Origin: JAJEFO01 sp022819605
GTDB taxonomy: Bacteria; Pseudomonadota; Alphaproteobacteria; Rhodobacterales; Rhodobacteraceae
NCBI GenBank assembly: GCA_965221545.1
Contig: OZ244901.1
Span: 3,720,001 to 3,784,000, forward strand
Length of the DNA stretch: 64,000 nt
Reading direction: 5' to 3'
Below the pieces are notes generated by a model. That model searched no databases and had not been told where the DNA came from. It saw only the letters and a program-made list of their open reading frames with translations. Position 1 is the first letter of the stretch. Every line of letters starts with the position of its first letter. Below are positions 47,242 to 56,984 of the stretch, in pieces. The translations under genes were made by a program, and so were the position numbers.

Positions 47242-47359
47242 GTGCCCGGACCTCCCTCGCACGATTCGGGAACGCCCGGCGCCGAATTCGGAACTGTCCG
47301 TCAGAGAGGGCGATTGGCTTCTTTGAACGCGCGCCCTGCAAGAGCGGCCGCGCGGGGTC

Positions 47360-49687
47360 TCATTCCGCCGTCAGCAAGGGAGGCTTCTTCCTCGAAGACA
47401 GCCGCTTGGTCCTGCGCTCGATCTTGAGTTCCAGCTCTCCACCCTTGACGCCGACCCTGACAATGCCGCCCTTGGCGAGCTTGCCGAACAGCAGTTCCTC
47501 TGCCAACGGCTTCTTGATCTCCTCCTGGATGACCCGCGCAAGCGGCCGGGCACCCATCTTGTCGTCGTAGCCCTTGTTCGCCAGCCACTCGGCAGCCCGC
47601 CGAGTCAACTCGATGTGAACGCCGCGGTCCATCAACTGCGCCTCAAGCTGGAGGACGAATTTCTCGACGACTTGCAGGATGACCTCCGCAGGCAGCGGCG
47701 CAAAGGAAATCACGGCGTCAAGCCGGTTCCGGAACTCGGGCATGAACATGCGCTCGATCGCTTCCGTGTCCTCGCCCTCGCGCCGGTCTCGGCCGAAGCC
47801 CACTGCGGCCCTCGCCATGTCCGAGGCGCCTGCATTCGAGGTCATGATCAGGACCACGTTCCGGAAATTCACGGCCCGGCCGTTGTGATCGGTCAGCTTT
47901 CCGTGGTCCATCACCTGGAGCAGGATGTTGAACACGTCCGGATGCGCCTTTTCGATCTCGTCCAGGAGCAGGACGCAATGGGGATGCTGGTCGACGCCAT
48001 CGGTCAGCAGTCCGCCCTGGTCAAAGCCGACATAGCCCGGCGGCGCGCCGATCAGCCGGCTGACGGCATGCTTCTCCATGTATTCCGACATGTCGAAGCG
48101 AAGCAGTTCAACGCCGAGCACATCCGCCAGCTGGCGTGCGACTTCCGTCTTTCCGACGCCCGTCGGACCGGCAAACAGGTAGTTGCCTATCGGCTTCTCC
48201 TGTTCGCGAAGCCCCGCGCGGCTGAGCTTGATGGCCGAGGCAAGGGCCTCGATGGCGCGCTCCTGTCCGAACACCACCCGTTTCAGCGACGCTTCGAGAT
48301 CCTTCAGGATGGTCGCATCGTCCTTGGACACGTTCTTTGGCGGGATGCGCGCGATCTTGGCCACGACCGTTTCGATCTGCGCAACGCCAATCGTCTTCCG
48401 GCGCTTCTTGATTTCCACGAGGCGCTGCGCGGCGCCGGCCTCGTCAATCACGTCAATGGCCTTGTCAGGCAATCTCCGGTCATTGATGTAGCGCGCCGAA
48501 AGCTCGACCGCCGTCCGCACGGCATCGTCAGTGTACCTTACCGCATGATGGTCCTCGAAATACGGCTTGAGCCCGAGGAGAATCTGAACCGAGTCGTCGA
48601 CCGACGGTTCGATCACGTCGATCTTCTGGAACCGGCGGGACAGCGCCCGGTCCTTTTCGAACTGCTGGCGGTATTCCTTGTACGTGGTGGACCCCATGCA
48701 CCGCAGCCGCCCGCCCTGCAGCGCGGGCTTCAGCAGGTTGGACGCGTCCATGGCACCGCCTGACGTCGCGCCTGCACCGACCACGGCATGAATCTCGTCA
48801 ATGAACAGAATCGCGTCGGGGTGGTCCTCGAGTTCCTGCACGACGGACTTCAACCGCTCCTCGAAGTCTCCCCGATAGCGGGTGCCCGCAAGCAGGGCGC
48901 CCATGTCCAGCGAATAAATCGTAGCTCCATGCAGCACTTCCGGCGTGGCCTGTTCCACGATCTTCTTGGCCAGGCCTTCCGCGATCGCCGTCTTGCCGAC
49001 CCCCGGATCGCCGACCAGCAGAGGATTGTTCTTCCGGCGCCGACACAGCACCTGGACGCAGCGCTCCGCCTCGTGCTCCCGCCCGATTAGCGGATCGACG
49101 TCACCCTGTGCCGCCTTCGCATTCAGGTCCACGCAGTATTTCGCGAGCGCCGATTCCTTGTTGTCCTCGTCTTCGGCATGCCGAGTGCCATGATCTTCCT
49201 CGACCTCGCTTGCGCCCGTCACTGACCGCGTCTCGCCAAATGCCGGATCCTTGGCCACGCCATGGGCAATGAAGTTCACCGCATCGTAGCGCGTCATGTC
49301 CTGGGCTTGCAGGAAGTAGGCTGCGTTCGATTCGCGCTCCGCGAATATCGCCACCAGAACGTTGGCTCCGGTCACTTCGGTCCGGCCGCTTGACTGCACA
49401 TGGATGGCAGCTCTCTGAATCACCCGCTGGAATGCCGCGGTCGGCACGGCCTCCGATCCGTCAATCCCGGTGACAAGCGACGAGAGATCGTCCTCGATGA
49501 ACTGCTTCAAGGTTCTCTGCAAGTCATCAAGATCGACCGAGCAGGCCTTCATCACCCTTGCGGCGTCCGGTTCGTCGATCAGGGCGAGAAGCAGATGCTC
49601 AAGCGTGGCAAGTTCATGGCGACGGGAATTGGCAATGGCCAGCGCCGCATGAATCGCGCTTTCCAGCGTATTCGAGAAACTTGGCAC
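47360..49687 (-). CDS. clpA: ATP-dependent Clp protease ATP-binding subunit ClpA
   Basis: This 775-residue AAA+ unfoldase feeds substrates to ClpP. An N-terminal repeat domain (HAALAIANSRRHELATLEH) binds adaptors. Walker A motifs GDPGVGKTAIAEG and GPTGVGKTEVARQ mark the two ATPase rings, and the ClpP-docking loop appears as AAVGFGRDRREG. The start is GTG 49687 (MPSFSNTLE) with GAGGAG nine bases upstream. The adaptor gene clpS, often just upstream in alphaproteobacteria, is absent from this place; a 42-codon ORF stands there instead. Confidence 0.96.
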   Translation of the reverse strand: MPSFSNTLESAIHAALAIANSRRHELATLEHLLLALIDEPDAARVMKACSVDLDDLQRTLKQFIEDDLSSLVTGIDGSEAVPTAAFQRVIQRAAIHVQSSGRTEVTGANVLVAIFAERESNAAYFLQAQDMTRYDAVNFIAHGVAKDPAFGETRSVTGASEVEEDHGTRHAEDEDNKESALAKYCVDLNAKAAQGDVDPLIGREHEAERCVQVLCRRRKNNPLLVGDPGVGKTAIAEGLAKKIVEQATPEVLHGATIYSLDMGALLAGTRYRGDFEERLKSVVQELEDHPDAILFIDEIHAVVGAGATSGGAMDASNLLKPALQGGRLRCMGSTTYKEYRQQFEKDRALSRRFQKIDVIEPSVDDSVQILLGLKPYFEDHHAVRYTDDAVRTAVELSARYINDRRLPDKAIDVIDEAGAAQRLVEIKKRRKTIGVAQIETVVAKIARIPPKNVSKDDATILKDLEASLKRVVFGQERAIEALASAIKLSRAGLREQEKPIGNYLFAGPTGVGKTEVARQLADVLGVELLRFDMSEYMEKHAVSRLIGAPPGYVGFDQGGLLTDGVDQHPHCVLLLDEIEKAHPDVFNILLQVMDHGKLTDHNGRAVNFRNVVLIMTSNAGASDMARAAVGFGRDRREGEDTEAIERMFMPEFRNRLDAVISFAPLPAEVILQVVEKFVLQLEAQLMDRGVHIELTRRAAEWLANKGYDDKMGARPLARVIQEEIKKPLAEELLFGKLAKGGIVRVGVKGGELELKIERRTKRLSSRKKPPLLTAE

Positions 49688-49704
49688 GCGCAGAGGCTCC
49701 TCAC

Positions 49705-49833
49705 TCAGTTCCCGTCATGACGGTCAAGCGACTCCTTTGACTCCGACCGCATGTGTTCAGAATTCTGCCATAACTCCCGGGCTTCAAGAGTTTTTTCTTC
49801 CAGTTGGATCAAATTTTTCAATTGCGACGTCAT
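49705..49833 (-). CDS. Putative 42-aa charged small protein upstream of clpA
   Basis: ATG at 49833 opens 42 codons ending 17 bases before the clpA start. The product begins MTSQLKNLIQLEEKTLEARE and is predicted to be an amphipathic, possibly coiled-coil helix rich in Glu, Lys and Leu. The tail is charged (SESKESLDRHDGN). The DNA is distinctly less GC-rich than its neighbours. GGGGA lies close to the ATG. It is not ClpS-like and I recognise no family. Cotranscription with clpA is likely; an adaptor role would be speculation. Confidence 0.5.
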   Translation of the reverse strand: MTSQLKNLIQLEEKTLEARELWQNSEHMRSESKESLDRHDGN

Positions 49834-49929
49834 TTTTCCCCGGATTCAAGGCAGTTCCGGCCGTCAGAATGCGCCCTTGCGAGGTCCTTTCCTGACCGGA
49901 CAGCGCGGCGCGGACGCCGTTCGCATGCT

Positions 49930-50697
49930 TCAAAACGCGTCCTTGCGGCGTCGGATCTCGCCAAACACCTCTGCATCGCTTGCCCCGCTCATGCCAAGTC
50001 CCGACTTGATTTCAGCAATGCCTGCACGGAGGAACGGATTGGTCGCAAGCTCCTCCGACAGAAGCGAAGGCACGGTCGGCTCGCCCTTGGAGCGCGCTTC
50101 GGTGATTCGCGCGATGCGCTCCTGAAGCGCCGGGCTGTCCGGCTCGATGGTGATCGCAAAGCGTCCGTTCGACTCGGTGTATTCGTGGCCCGAACAAATG
50201 GTCGTGTCGCCGGGGAGTTCCGCGATCTTGCCAAGACTTGCCCACATCTGGTCCATTGTACCTTCGAACACGCGCCCGCAGCCAAGAGCCATGAGACTGT
50301 CTGCAGTGAACGCGACCTTCGCGGCCGGCACGTGGAAGGCGATATGGCCTACGGTGTGCCCCGACACGTCGAGCACCGCAACCTCCGCTCCCAGCAGCTC
50401 GAACCGGTCACCGTCGGCTACAGCGAGATCAAGGGGCGGCAAGCGTTGCACGTCCGCCTTCGCGCCGACCACGCGCACGTCGCCACCAATGCCTGCCTTC
50501 AGCTCGTCCAGTCCCTGGACGTGGTCTGCATGATGGTGAGTCAAGAGAATGTCCGTGACGGTCACGCCGCGTGCCACGATTTCCGAGAGTATCGGCGCAG
50601 CCTCCGGCACGTCCACCACGGCCGCATTTCCCCCGCTGGTCAGCAGGAACGCGTAATTGTCGTCCAGACATGGAATCGTAGCGATCTCAAAAGACAT
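49930..50697 (-). CDS. gloB: Hydroxyacylglutathione hydrolase (glyoxalase II)
   Basis: This 255-residue metallo-beta-lactamase-fold enzyme hydrolyses S-lactoylglutathione to lactate, the last step of methylglyoxal removal. The dinuclear metal motif THHHADHVQG is near residue 55, with further ligands in SGHTVGHIAFH, FTADSLMALGCGRVFEGT and CSGHEYT. The C-terminal substrate-binding helices are intact. It is divergent from the methyltransferase gene over 62 bases. A 42-aa ORF and clpA follow on the same strand. Confidence 0.96.
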   Translation of the reverse strand: MSFEIATIPCLDDNYAFLLTSGGNAAVVDVPEAAPILSEIVARGVTVTDILLTHHHADHVQGLDELKAGIGGDVRVVGAKADVQRLPPLDLAVADGDRFELLGAEVAVLDVSGHTVGHIAFHVPAAKVAFTADSLMALGCGRVFEGTMDQMWASLGKIAELPGDTTICSGHEYTESNGRFAITIEPDSPALQERIARITEARSKGEPTVPSLLSEELATNPFLRAGIAEIKSGLGMSGASDAEVFGEIRRRKDAF

Positions 50698-50759
50698 GGC
50701 ATTACCCTCGTGCGCCGTTATGCTGGATATAATTGTCGGTTAAAGCTTCCGGAAGAGCA

Positions 50760-51506
50760 ATGCACTTCGACGTGGTCGATCTTGACGCATTCTATGGCAA
50801 GACCCGTCTTGGACGGATCGCGCGAAACGCCATTCGGGCGCGCATGCGCGAACTCTGGCCGCACACCCGGGGACTGAATGTCCTGGGATTCGGATTCGCG
50901 GTTCCGCTTCTCGGACCATATCTTGATGCCGCGCACCGCGTGACTGCGCTGATGCCGGCTCGACAGGGCGTGAAACGCTGGCCGGCCGGGCAGCCCAACA
51001 TCTCGGTTCTCTGCGAGGAATCGCTTTGGCCCGTCGAGACCGACAGCGTTGACCGCCTGATCGTCCTTCACGCGCTTGAGTCCAGCGAACACCCGATCAC
51101 GCTCCTAGATGAATGCTACCGCGTCCTCGCACCGGAAGGGCGCGGCATCCTTGTCGTGCCGAACCGCGCCGGCCTGTGGTCGAGCCGTGACGCGACACCA
51201 TTCGGATTCGGGCGACCCTACACGCTCGGCCAGCTTGAAGGCATGCTTTCCGCGATCGGTCTCATGCCCGAGCGACATCTTGCAGCGCTGTACCAGCCAC
51301 CCAGCGAAAGGCCGTTCTGGCTCAGGACCGGTCCGTACTGGGAGAGGCTGGGGGCACGGGTCGCACATCGCTTTGCCGGGGGCGTGCTTCTCGTCGAAGT
51401 CACCAAGCAGGTTCCCGCCCCGCCCAGGGCTGGATTGGCCGAGGCGATCAAGCGTCCCCTCAGCGTTCTGGACGGAATCGCAGTCCCCGGACCCAAGCCG
51501 GTCTGA
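50760..51506 (+). CDS. SAM-dependent methyltransferase-like protein
   Basis: This 248-residue class I methyltransferase-type protein has a degenerate glycine motif (LNVLGFGFAVPLLGPYL) in place of the usual GxGxG. A DSVDRLIVLHALE motif II/III region and LLDECYRVLAPEGRGILVV, typical of methyltransferase domain 11, follow. The substrate is unknown. GGAAGAG precedes ATG 50760. The divergent pairing with gloB appears conserved in Rhodobacterales, as recalled. Activity is uncertain because of the altered SAM loop. Confidence 0.82.
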   Translation: MHFDVVDLDAFYGKTRLGRIARNAIRARMRELWPHTRGLNVLGFGFAVPLLGPYLDAAHRVTALMPARQGVKRWPAGQPNISVLCEESLWPVETDSVDRLIVLHALESSEHPITLLDECYRVLAPEGRGILVVPNRAGLWSSRDATPFGFGRPYTLGQLEGMLSAIGLMPERHLAALYQPPSERPFWLRTGPYWERLGARVAHRFAGGVLLVEVTKQVPAPPRAGLAEAIKRPLSVLDGIAVPGPKPV

Positions 51507-51605
51507 ACCGGATCCCGTGGAATCGGCCCGAAGTCTCCACGCATCCTGCATCTGCAACGCTGCATTCAGTCGCATCTAGAACAAGTGACTGGAATGTTGC
51601 GAGAA

Positions 51606-51633
51606 TTGCCCTGCGACAGGGGTTTCCTACCCT
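51606..51633 (+). promoter_or_regulatory. Possible promoter of the atp operon
   Basis: TTGCCC (51606-51611) and TACCCT (51628-51633) are separated by 16 bases, 120 bases before the atpH start. This is the best sigma-70-like match in the 247-base gap, but both boxes deviate from consensus. Confidence 0.3.
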
Positions 51634-51753
51634 GTTGCGGTGCAGAAATTCCTCTGCTACATGACCGCTGGTTTTCTCGCGGGCAGTGCCCGTCGAAAAT
51701 GGCCGTTCGCGTCGGCAACCCGACGGAATCGCCAGGCATTGGAAGGGGGACAA

Positions 51754-52314
51754 GTGTCGGAATCCGCCTCAATTTCTTCGGGAATTGCCGCTCGCTACGC
51801 GACGGCCGTATTCGAGTTGACGAAGGATGGCGACGAACTTGACCGGCTTGAGCGGGACGTTGATGCGCTGGATGCGGCCCTTTCCGAAAGCGCGGACTTT
51901 CGCAGGCTGATACGCTCGCCGATCTACTCGCGCGACGATCAGGGCAATGCGGTTGCGGCCATCGCCGCCAGCATGGAACTCTCCGGCACGATGGCGAACG
52001 CGCTCGGGTTGATGGCTTCAAGACGCCGTCTCTTCGTGTTGCCCCAGCTTGTCGCTGCACTCCGTCAACTCATCGCGGACGAGAGGGGTGAAGTGACCGC
52101 CGAAGTGCGCACCGCGACAGCCCTGTCGGACGATCAGAGAACAAGGCTTGCCGCCTCGCTCAAGGCGTCCGTCCGCAAGGACGTGAAGATGAACATTGCC
52201 GTCGATGAGAACCTGATCGGCGGCCTAATAGTCAGGGTGGGTTCGAAGATGATCGACACTTCGGTCGCGTCGAGGCTTGCAGCCCTGCGGAACACAATGA
52301 ACGAGGTCGGATAG
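51754..52314 (+). CDS. atpH: F0F1 ATP synthase subunit delta
   Basis: The 186-residue peripheral-stalk subunit links F1 alpha subunits to the b/b' stator. The N-terminal helical domain (SGIAARYATAVFELT) and the C-terminal IGGLIVRVGSKMIDTSVASRL are characteristic. The start is a GTG at 51754 with GGAAGGGGGA immediately upstream; an ATG frame extension from 51640 is rejected. It abuts atpA (stop TAG then ATG). It begins the five-gene F1 operon atpHAGDC; F0 genes are elsewhere, as usual in alphaproteobacteria. Confidence 0.96.
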   Translation: MSESASISSGIAARYATAVFELTKDGDELDRLERDVDALDAALSESADFRRLIRSPIYSRDDQGNAVAAIAASMELSGTMANALGLMASRRRLFVLPQLVAALRQLIADERGEVTAEVRTATALSDDQRTRLAASLKASVRKDVKMNIAVDENLIGGLIVRVGSKMIDTSVASRLAALRNTMNEVG

Positions 52315-53853
52315 ATGACGATCCAAGCAGCAGAAATTTCTGCAATCCTCAAGGAGCAGATCAGGAACTTCGGTCAGGAAGCCGAAGTCGCCGAAGTGGG
52401 CCGCGTGCTCAGCGTCGGGGACGGCATCGCCCGTGTCTACGGGCTCGACAATGTCCAGGCGGGCGAGATGGTCGAGTTTCCGGGCGGCATCATGGGGATG
52501 GCGCTCAACCTCGAAAGCGACAATGTCGGCATCGTGATCTTCGGTTCGGACCGGGACATCAAGGAGGGCGACACGGTCAAGCGCACGAGCGCCATCGTGG
52601 ACGTGCCGGCCGGGGATGCGCTCCTTGGGCGCGTCGTCGACGGCCTCGGCAACCCGCTCGACGACAAGGGCCCGATCAGGGCAACCGAGCGCCGGGTTGC
52701 AGACGTCAAGGCGCCGGGCATCATTCCGCGTCGGTCCGTGCACGAGCCAATGGCCACTGGGCTCAAGGCGGTGGACGCCATGATCCCGATCGGCCGAGGT
52801 CAGCGGGAACTCATCATCGGCGATCGCCAGACCGGAAAGACCGCCCTGGCGCTGGACACGATCCTGAACCAGAAATCGTACAATGACGCTGCCGGCGATG
52901 ACGAAAGCAAGAAGCTCTACTGCGTCTACGTCGCGGTCGGGCAAAAGAGGTCGACGGTCGCGCAGCTCGTCAAGAAGCTCGAGGAATCGGGTGCCATCGA
53001 CTATTCGATCATCGTTGCTGCCACCGCCTCCGACCCGGCGCCGATGCAGTTCCTCGCACCCTATGCCGCAACGGCAATGGCGGAGTATTTCCGGGACAAC
53101 GGCCGCCATGCACTGATCATCTACGACGATCTCTCCAAGCAGGCCGTGTCCTATCGCCAGATGTCGCTCCTGCTCCGCCGACCTCCGGGACGCGAAGCCT
53201 ATCCGGGCGACGTCTTCTACCTTCACTCGCGGCTTCTCGAACGTTCGGCCAAGCTCAACGAGGACAACGGTGCCGGATCACTGACGGCGCTGCCAATAAT
53301 CGAGACCCAGGGCGGGGACGTTTCGGCCTTCATCCCGACCAACGTGATCTCGATCACGGATGGCCAGATTTTCCTTGAAACAGACCTGTTCTACCAGGGT
53401 ATCCGCCCGGCGGTTAACACCGGCCTGTCGGTGTCGCGCGTCGGCTCCTCCGCCCAGACTGCCTCGATGAAGTCGGTCGCGGGCTCGGTGAAGCTCGAAC
53501 TTGCCCAGTACCGCGAGATGGCCGCTTTCGCGCAGTTCGGTTCGGACCTCGATGCAGCGACGCAGCGTCTCCTGAACCGCGGCGCGCGGCTGACCGAGCT
53601 CATGAAGCAGCCGCAGTACTCGCCGTTGACCAACGCGGAAATCGTCTGCGTCATCTTCTCAGGCATCAACGGATATCTCGACGGGTTCGAAGTAAGCGAC
53701 GTGGGACGCTTCGAAGGGGGCCTGATCAACCACCTGCGTTCCAAGCACCAGAATCTTCTCGACTGGATCACCGCCGAGGATCCGAAAGTCACCGGCGAAG
53801 CCGCCGACCGGGTCAAGGCAGCCATCGACGAATTCGCCAGCGACTTCTCATAG
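52315..53853 (+). CDS. atpA: F0F1 ATP synthase subunit alpha
   Basis: The 512-residue non-catalytic nucleotide-binding subunit of F1 has Walker A GDRQTGKTALALD near residue 170. The signature DLSKQAVSYRQMSLLLRRPPG is split here over IYDDLSKQAVSY and MSLLLRRPPGREAYPGD. The N-terminal start MTIQAAEISAILKEQI is standard. It follows atpH without a gap and is 29 bases from atpG. Confidence 0.98.
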   Translation: MTIQAAEISAILKEQIRNFGQEAEVAEVGRVLSVGDGIARVYGLDNVQAGEMVEFPGGIMGMALNLESDNVGIVIFGSDRDIKEGDTVKRTSAIVDVPAGDALLGRVVDGLGNPLDDKGPIRATERRVADVKAPGIIPRRSVHEPMATGLKAVDAMIPIGRGQRELIIGDRQTGKTALALDTILNQKSYNDAAGDDESKKLYCVYVAVGQKRSTVAQLVKKLEESGAIDYSIIVAATASDPAPMQFLAPYAATAMAEYFRDNGRHALIIYDDLSKQAVSYRQMSLLLRRPPGREAYPGDVFYLHSRLLERSAKLNEDNGAGSLTALPIIETQGGDVSAFIPTNVISITDGQIFLETDLFYQGIRPAVNTGLSVSRVGSSAQTASMKSVAGSVKLELAQYREMAAFAQFGSDLDAATQRLLNRGARLTELMKQPQYSPLTNAEIVCVIFSGINGYLDGFEVSDVGRFEGGLINHLRSKHQNLLDWITAEDPKVTGEAADRVKAAIDEFASDFS

Positions 53854-53882
53854 ACTCGAAACCGGCCTGAAGGACAGCAGGA

Positions 53883-54743
53883 ATGCCTAGCCTCAAGGAC
53901 CTCAAGACACGGATCGACTCGGTCAAGTCGACTCGAAAGATCACTCAGGCGATGCAGATGGTCGCGGCCGCCAAGCTGCGCCGCGCCGAAGAAGCTGCGT
54001 CGGCTGCGCGGCCTTACGCCGAACGGTTCGATGCCGTCCTTGCCGGATTGGCAGCAGGTATCGGCGATGACGGCCCGAAGCTCCTGAAGGGCACGGGATC
54101 GGACCAGACCTGGCTACTCGTGGTCATGACGTCGGAGCGCGGGCTCTGCGGCGGCTTCAACTCCTCGATCGTGAAACTTGCAAAGGCCCAGGCCAAGAAA
54201 CTTGCCGAAGACGGCAAGACGGCAAAGATCCTTACCGTCGGAAAGAAGGGGCGCGAACAGCTCCGTCGCGAATACAGCGACCATTTTGTCGGCCATGTCG
54301 ACCTCTCTGAAGTGAAGCGGGTCGGCTACACCAACGCGCAAGACATAGCCACAGACGTCCTTGGCCGCTTCGACGCCGGGGAATTCGACGTCGCGATGAT
54401 CTATTTCAACAAGTTCGAGAGCATCATCTCGCAGATCCCGCAGGAATTGCAGATCATCCCCGCAAAGATCGAAGCCAGCGAAGACGCAACCGTGTTCGAC
54501 TATGAGCCGGGCGATGAGGAAATCCTCACCGAGCTTCTGCCACGCGGCGTTGCGACACAGGTTTTTGCGGCGCTCCTGGAGAACGGCGCGTCCGAACAAG
54601 GCGCACGGATGAGTGCCATGGACAACGCCACCCGCAATGCCGGCGAGATGATCGACAAGCTCACGATCCAGTTCAACCGAACCCGGCAGGCGGTCATCAC
54701 CAACGAGCTGATTGAAATCATTTCGGGCGCAGAGGCGCTCTGA
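53883..54743 (+). CDS. atpG: F0F1 ATP synthase subunit gamma
   Basis: The 286-residue central rotor shaft of F1 has an N-terminal coiled coil (MPSLKDLKTRIDSVKSTRKI) and C-terminal coil (LTIQFNRTRQAVITNELIEI in part) that pair to form the axle. The DNAT(R)NA block near the end (MDNATRNAGEMI) is conserved. It lies between atpA and atpD with 29- and 18-base gaps. Confidence 0.97.
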   Translation: MPSLKDLKTRIDSVKSTRKITQAMQMVAAAKLRRAEEAASAARPYAERFDAVLAGLAAGIGDDGPKLLKGTGSDQTWLLVVMTSERGLCGGFNSSIVKLAKAQAKKLAEDGKTAKILTVGKKGREQLRREYSDHFVGHVDLSEVKRVGYTNAQDIATDVLGRFDAGEFDVAMIYFNKFESIISQIPQELQIIPAKIEASEDATVFDYEPGDEEILTELLPRGVATQVFAALLENGASEQGARMSAMDNATRNAGEMIDKLTIQFNRTRQAVITNELIEIISGAEAL

Positions 54744-54761
54744 AGCACCGGAGAACCAGAG

Positions 54762-56186
54762 ATGGCAAATGCAAAAGGCAAAGTGACCCAGGTCATCGGC
54801 GCCGTCGTCGACGTGCAGTTCGACGACCACCTGCCCGAAATCCTGAACGCGCTGGAGACCGACAATCAAGGCAACAGGCTGGTCCTTGAAGTCGCCCAGC
54901 ACCTCGGTGAAAGCACCGTCCGCACGATCGCGATGGACAGTTCCGAAGGCCTCGTGCGCGGACAGGACGTCACCGACTCCGGCGGCCCGATCACGGTTCC
55001 CGTAGGAAACGCGACCCTTGGACGCATCATCAATGTCATCGGCGCACCGGTGGACGAAGGTGGCCCGGTGAAAGCGGACGAACATCGCGCGATACACCAG
55101 CCGGCCCCGGAATTTTCCGAGCAGTCGACCGAGTCGGAGATTCTCGTGACCGGCATCAAGGTCGTGGATCTTCTCGCTCCCTATGCCAAGGGCGGCAAGA
55201 TCGGCCTCTTCGGCGGCGCCGGCGTCGGCAAGACGGTCCTGATCATGGAGCTGATCAACAACATCGCCAAGGTTCACTCGGGCTTCTCCGTGTTCGCCGG
55301 CGTCGGCGAGCGGACCCGCGAGGGCAACGACCTCTATCACGAGATGATAGAATCCAACGTCATCAAGCCGGACAACCTATCGGAAAGCCAGGTGGCGCTC
55401 GTTTACGGTCAGATGAACGAGCCTCCCGGAGCACGCGCCCGCGTTGGCCTGACCGGCCTCACGCTCGCCGAGCAGTTTCGCGACCAGTCCGGCACGGACG
55501 TCCTGTTTTTCGTCGACAACATCTTCCGCTTCACCCAGGCAGGTTCCGAAGTTTCGGCCCTCTTGGGCCGCATTCCTTCGGCGGTGGGCTATCAGCCAAC
55601 GCTTGCGACCGACATGGGCGCGCTGCAGGAACGCATCACTTCGACCAAGGCGGGATCGATCACGTCCGTGCAGGCAATCTACGTTCCGGCAGACGACCTG
55701 ACCGACCCGGCACCGGCAACTTCGTTTGCCCACCTGGACGCAACGACCGTGCTTTCGCGCGCGATTTCGGAACTCGGCATCTACCCCGCCGTGGACCCGC
55801 TCGACTCGACGTCGCGAATCCTGGATCCTGCCATCGTCGGCGAGGAGCACTACCAGGTGGCGCGAGACGTGCAGGGCGTGCTTCAGCGCTACAAGTCGCT
55901 GCAGGACATCATCGCAATTCTCGGCATGGATGAACTGTCGGAAGAGGACAAGCTGACGGTCGCCCGCGCCCGCAAGATCCAGCGTTTCCTCTCGCAACCC
56001 TTCGACGTGGCCGAGGTCTTTACCGGCTCGCCCGGGGTCCAGGTGCCGATCGAGGACACCATTTCCTCGTTCAAGGCGGTGGTCGCCGGCGAATACGATC
56101 ACTTGCCCGAAGCGGCGTTCTACATGGTCGGCGGCATTGAGGAAGTGATCGCGAAGGCCGAGAAGCTGGCCGCAGAAGCCGCGTAG
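54762..56186 (+). CDS. atpD: F0F1 ATP synthase subunit beta
   Basis: The 474-residue catalytic subunit of F1 has Walker A GGAGVGKTVLIMEL near residue 150, the catalytic Glu in GVGERTREGND, and the family signature PAVDPLDSTS. ATG 54762 follows ACCGGAGAACCAGAG. The sequence is complete and conventional. Confidence 0.98.
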   Translation: MANAKGKVTQVIGAVVDVQFDDHLPEILNALETDNQGNRLVLEVAQHLGESTVRTIAMDSSEGLVRGQDVTDSGGPITVPVGNATLGRIINVIGAPVDEGGPVKADEHRAIHQPAPEFSEQSTESEILVTGIKVVDLLAPYAKGGKIGLFGGAGVGKTVLIMELINNIAKVHSGFSVFAGVGERTREGNDLYHEMIESNVIKPDNLSESQVALVYGQMNEPPGARARVGLTGLTLAEQFRDQSGTDVLFFVDNIFRFTQAGSEVSALLGRIPSAVGYQPTLATDMGALQERITSTKAGSITSVQAIYVPADDLTDPAPATSFAHLDATTVLSRAISELGIYPAVDPLDSTSRILDPAIVGEEHYQVARDVQGVLQRYKSLQDIIAILGMDELSEEDKLTVARARKIQRFLSQPFDVAEVFTGSPGVQVPIEDTISSFKAVVAGEYDHLPEAAFYMVGGIEEVIAKAEKLAAEAA

Positions 56187-56195
56187 GGGGTCGGC

Positions 56196-56588
56196 ATGTC
56201 TGGAACGTTGCAGTTCGACCTGGTTGCACCCGAACGCAGTCTTGCTTCGGGGCAGGCCAGTTCGGTCCTGATCCCCGGCGCTGACGGAGACATGGTGGCC
56301 ATGCCGGATCATGCTCCGGTCGTGACAGGGCTTCGCCCGGGCATTGTCGCCGCGGAAATCGAAGGCGGCGTGCAGGAATACGTGGTGACCGGCGGCTTTG
56401 CGCAGATCACGATGGAGGGCGCGACGATACTCGCCGACGAGGCCTTGCCGAAAGCGGAAGCCACGTCCGAATTCCTTGATGAGCGCATTGCCGCCGCAAG
56501 GGAAAGCCAGGACGGCGCGGCAGGAGCAACAGCGGATGAGGCGGCAAAGCGCGTTGCCGATCTTGAGACGTTGAAAGGCATGCTTTGA
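56196..56588 (+). CDS. atpC: F0F1 ATP synthase subunit epsilon
   Basis: The 130-residue subunit regulates and couples F1 rotation. The N-terminal beta-sandwich (LQFDLVAPERSLASGQAS, then GDMVAMPDHAPVVTGLRPG) is clear, and the C-terminal helical region is short (AAKRVADLETLKGML). It starts nine bases after atpD and ends the operon. A weak GTCTGC/GCAGAC hairpin follows. Confidence 0.95.
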   Translation: MSGTLQFDLVAPERSLASGQASSVLIPGADGDMVAMPDHAPVVTGLRPGIVAAEIEGGVQEYVVTGGFAQITMEGATILADEALPKAEATSEFLDERIAAARESQDGAAGATADEAAKRVADLETLKGML

Positions 56589-56984
56589 GGTCTGCATGTT
56601 CGCGGGCGTGCGGTTCGCAGCAGACACGCAATGACATCCGAATGAACGTTGGGGCTTAGGGTCTGGAACCATCGGAATCCAGCGATTTGCGCCAGTCATC
56701 ACTCAATGGATTCTCCAGGCCGCATTCCGTGGCGGATGCGAAGCGGCTGGCCGGGGACCGCAACCTTGATGCGTACTGGTTCTGCAAGACATCGAACAAT
56801 CGAAAGAGTTCGCCTGCATCTCGGCGCACGTGACAAGGTGCACCGCAGGGCCCGCCGCCGGACCGAGGCACTGCCCCGTGCGCCTCAAGGACCGGTACCG
56901 CGTTGCAACCCGCCACGGCAGGTGCCCGAGCGTCGTCCCGGCGTCTTGACCGCGAGCATCACGCTTTGGTTGCAGAACCGGACC
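56589..56984. other. 396-bp gap between convergent atpC and the AraC-Ogt gene
   Basis: No convincing gene or RNA was recognised. Right after atpC, GTCTGC and GCAGAC could form a loose 6-bp hairpin, without a T-run. Short open frames on both strands look like chance products of high GC. Confidence 0.5.

Noticed and set aside
54114..55340. 408-codon minus-strand frame across atpG and atpD
   Set aside because: It is antisense to two highly conserved genes, and its His/Asp/Val-rich composition is the expected shadow of high-GC coding DNA.
55377..56702. 441-codon minus-strand frame across atpD and atpC
   Set aside because: It is antisense to atpD and atpC with no recognisable domain; a high-GC artefact.
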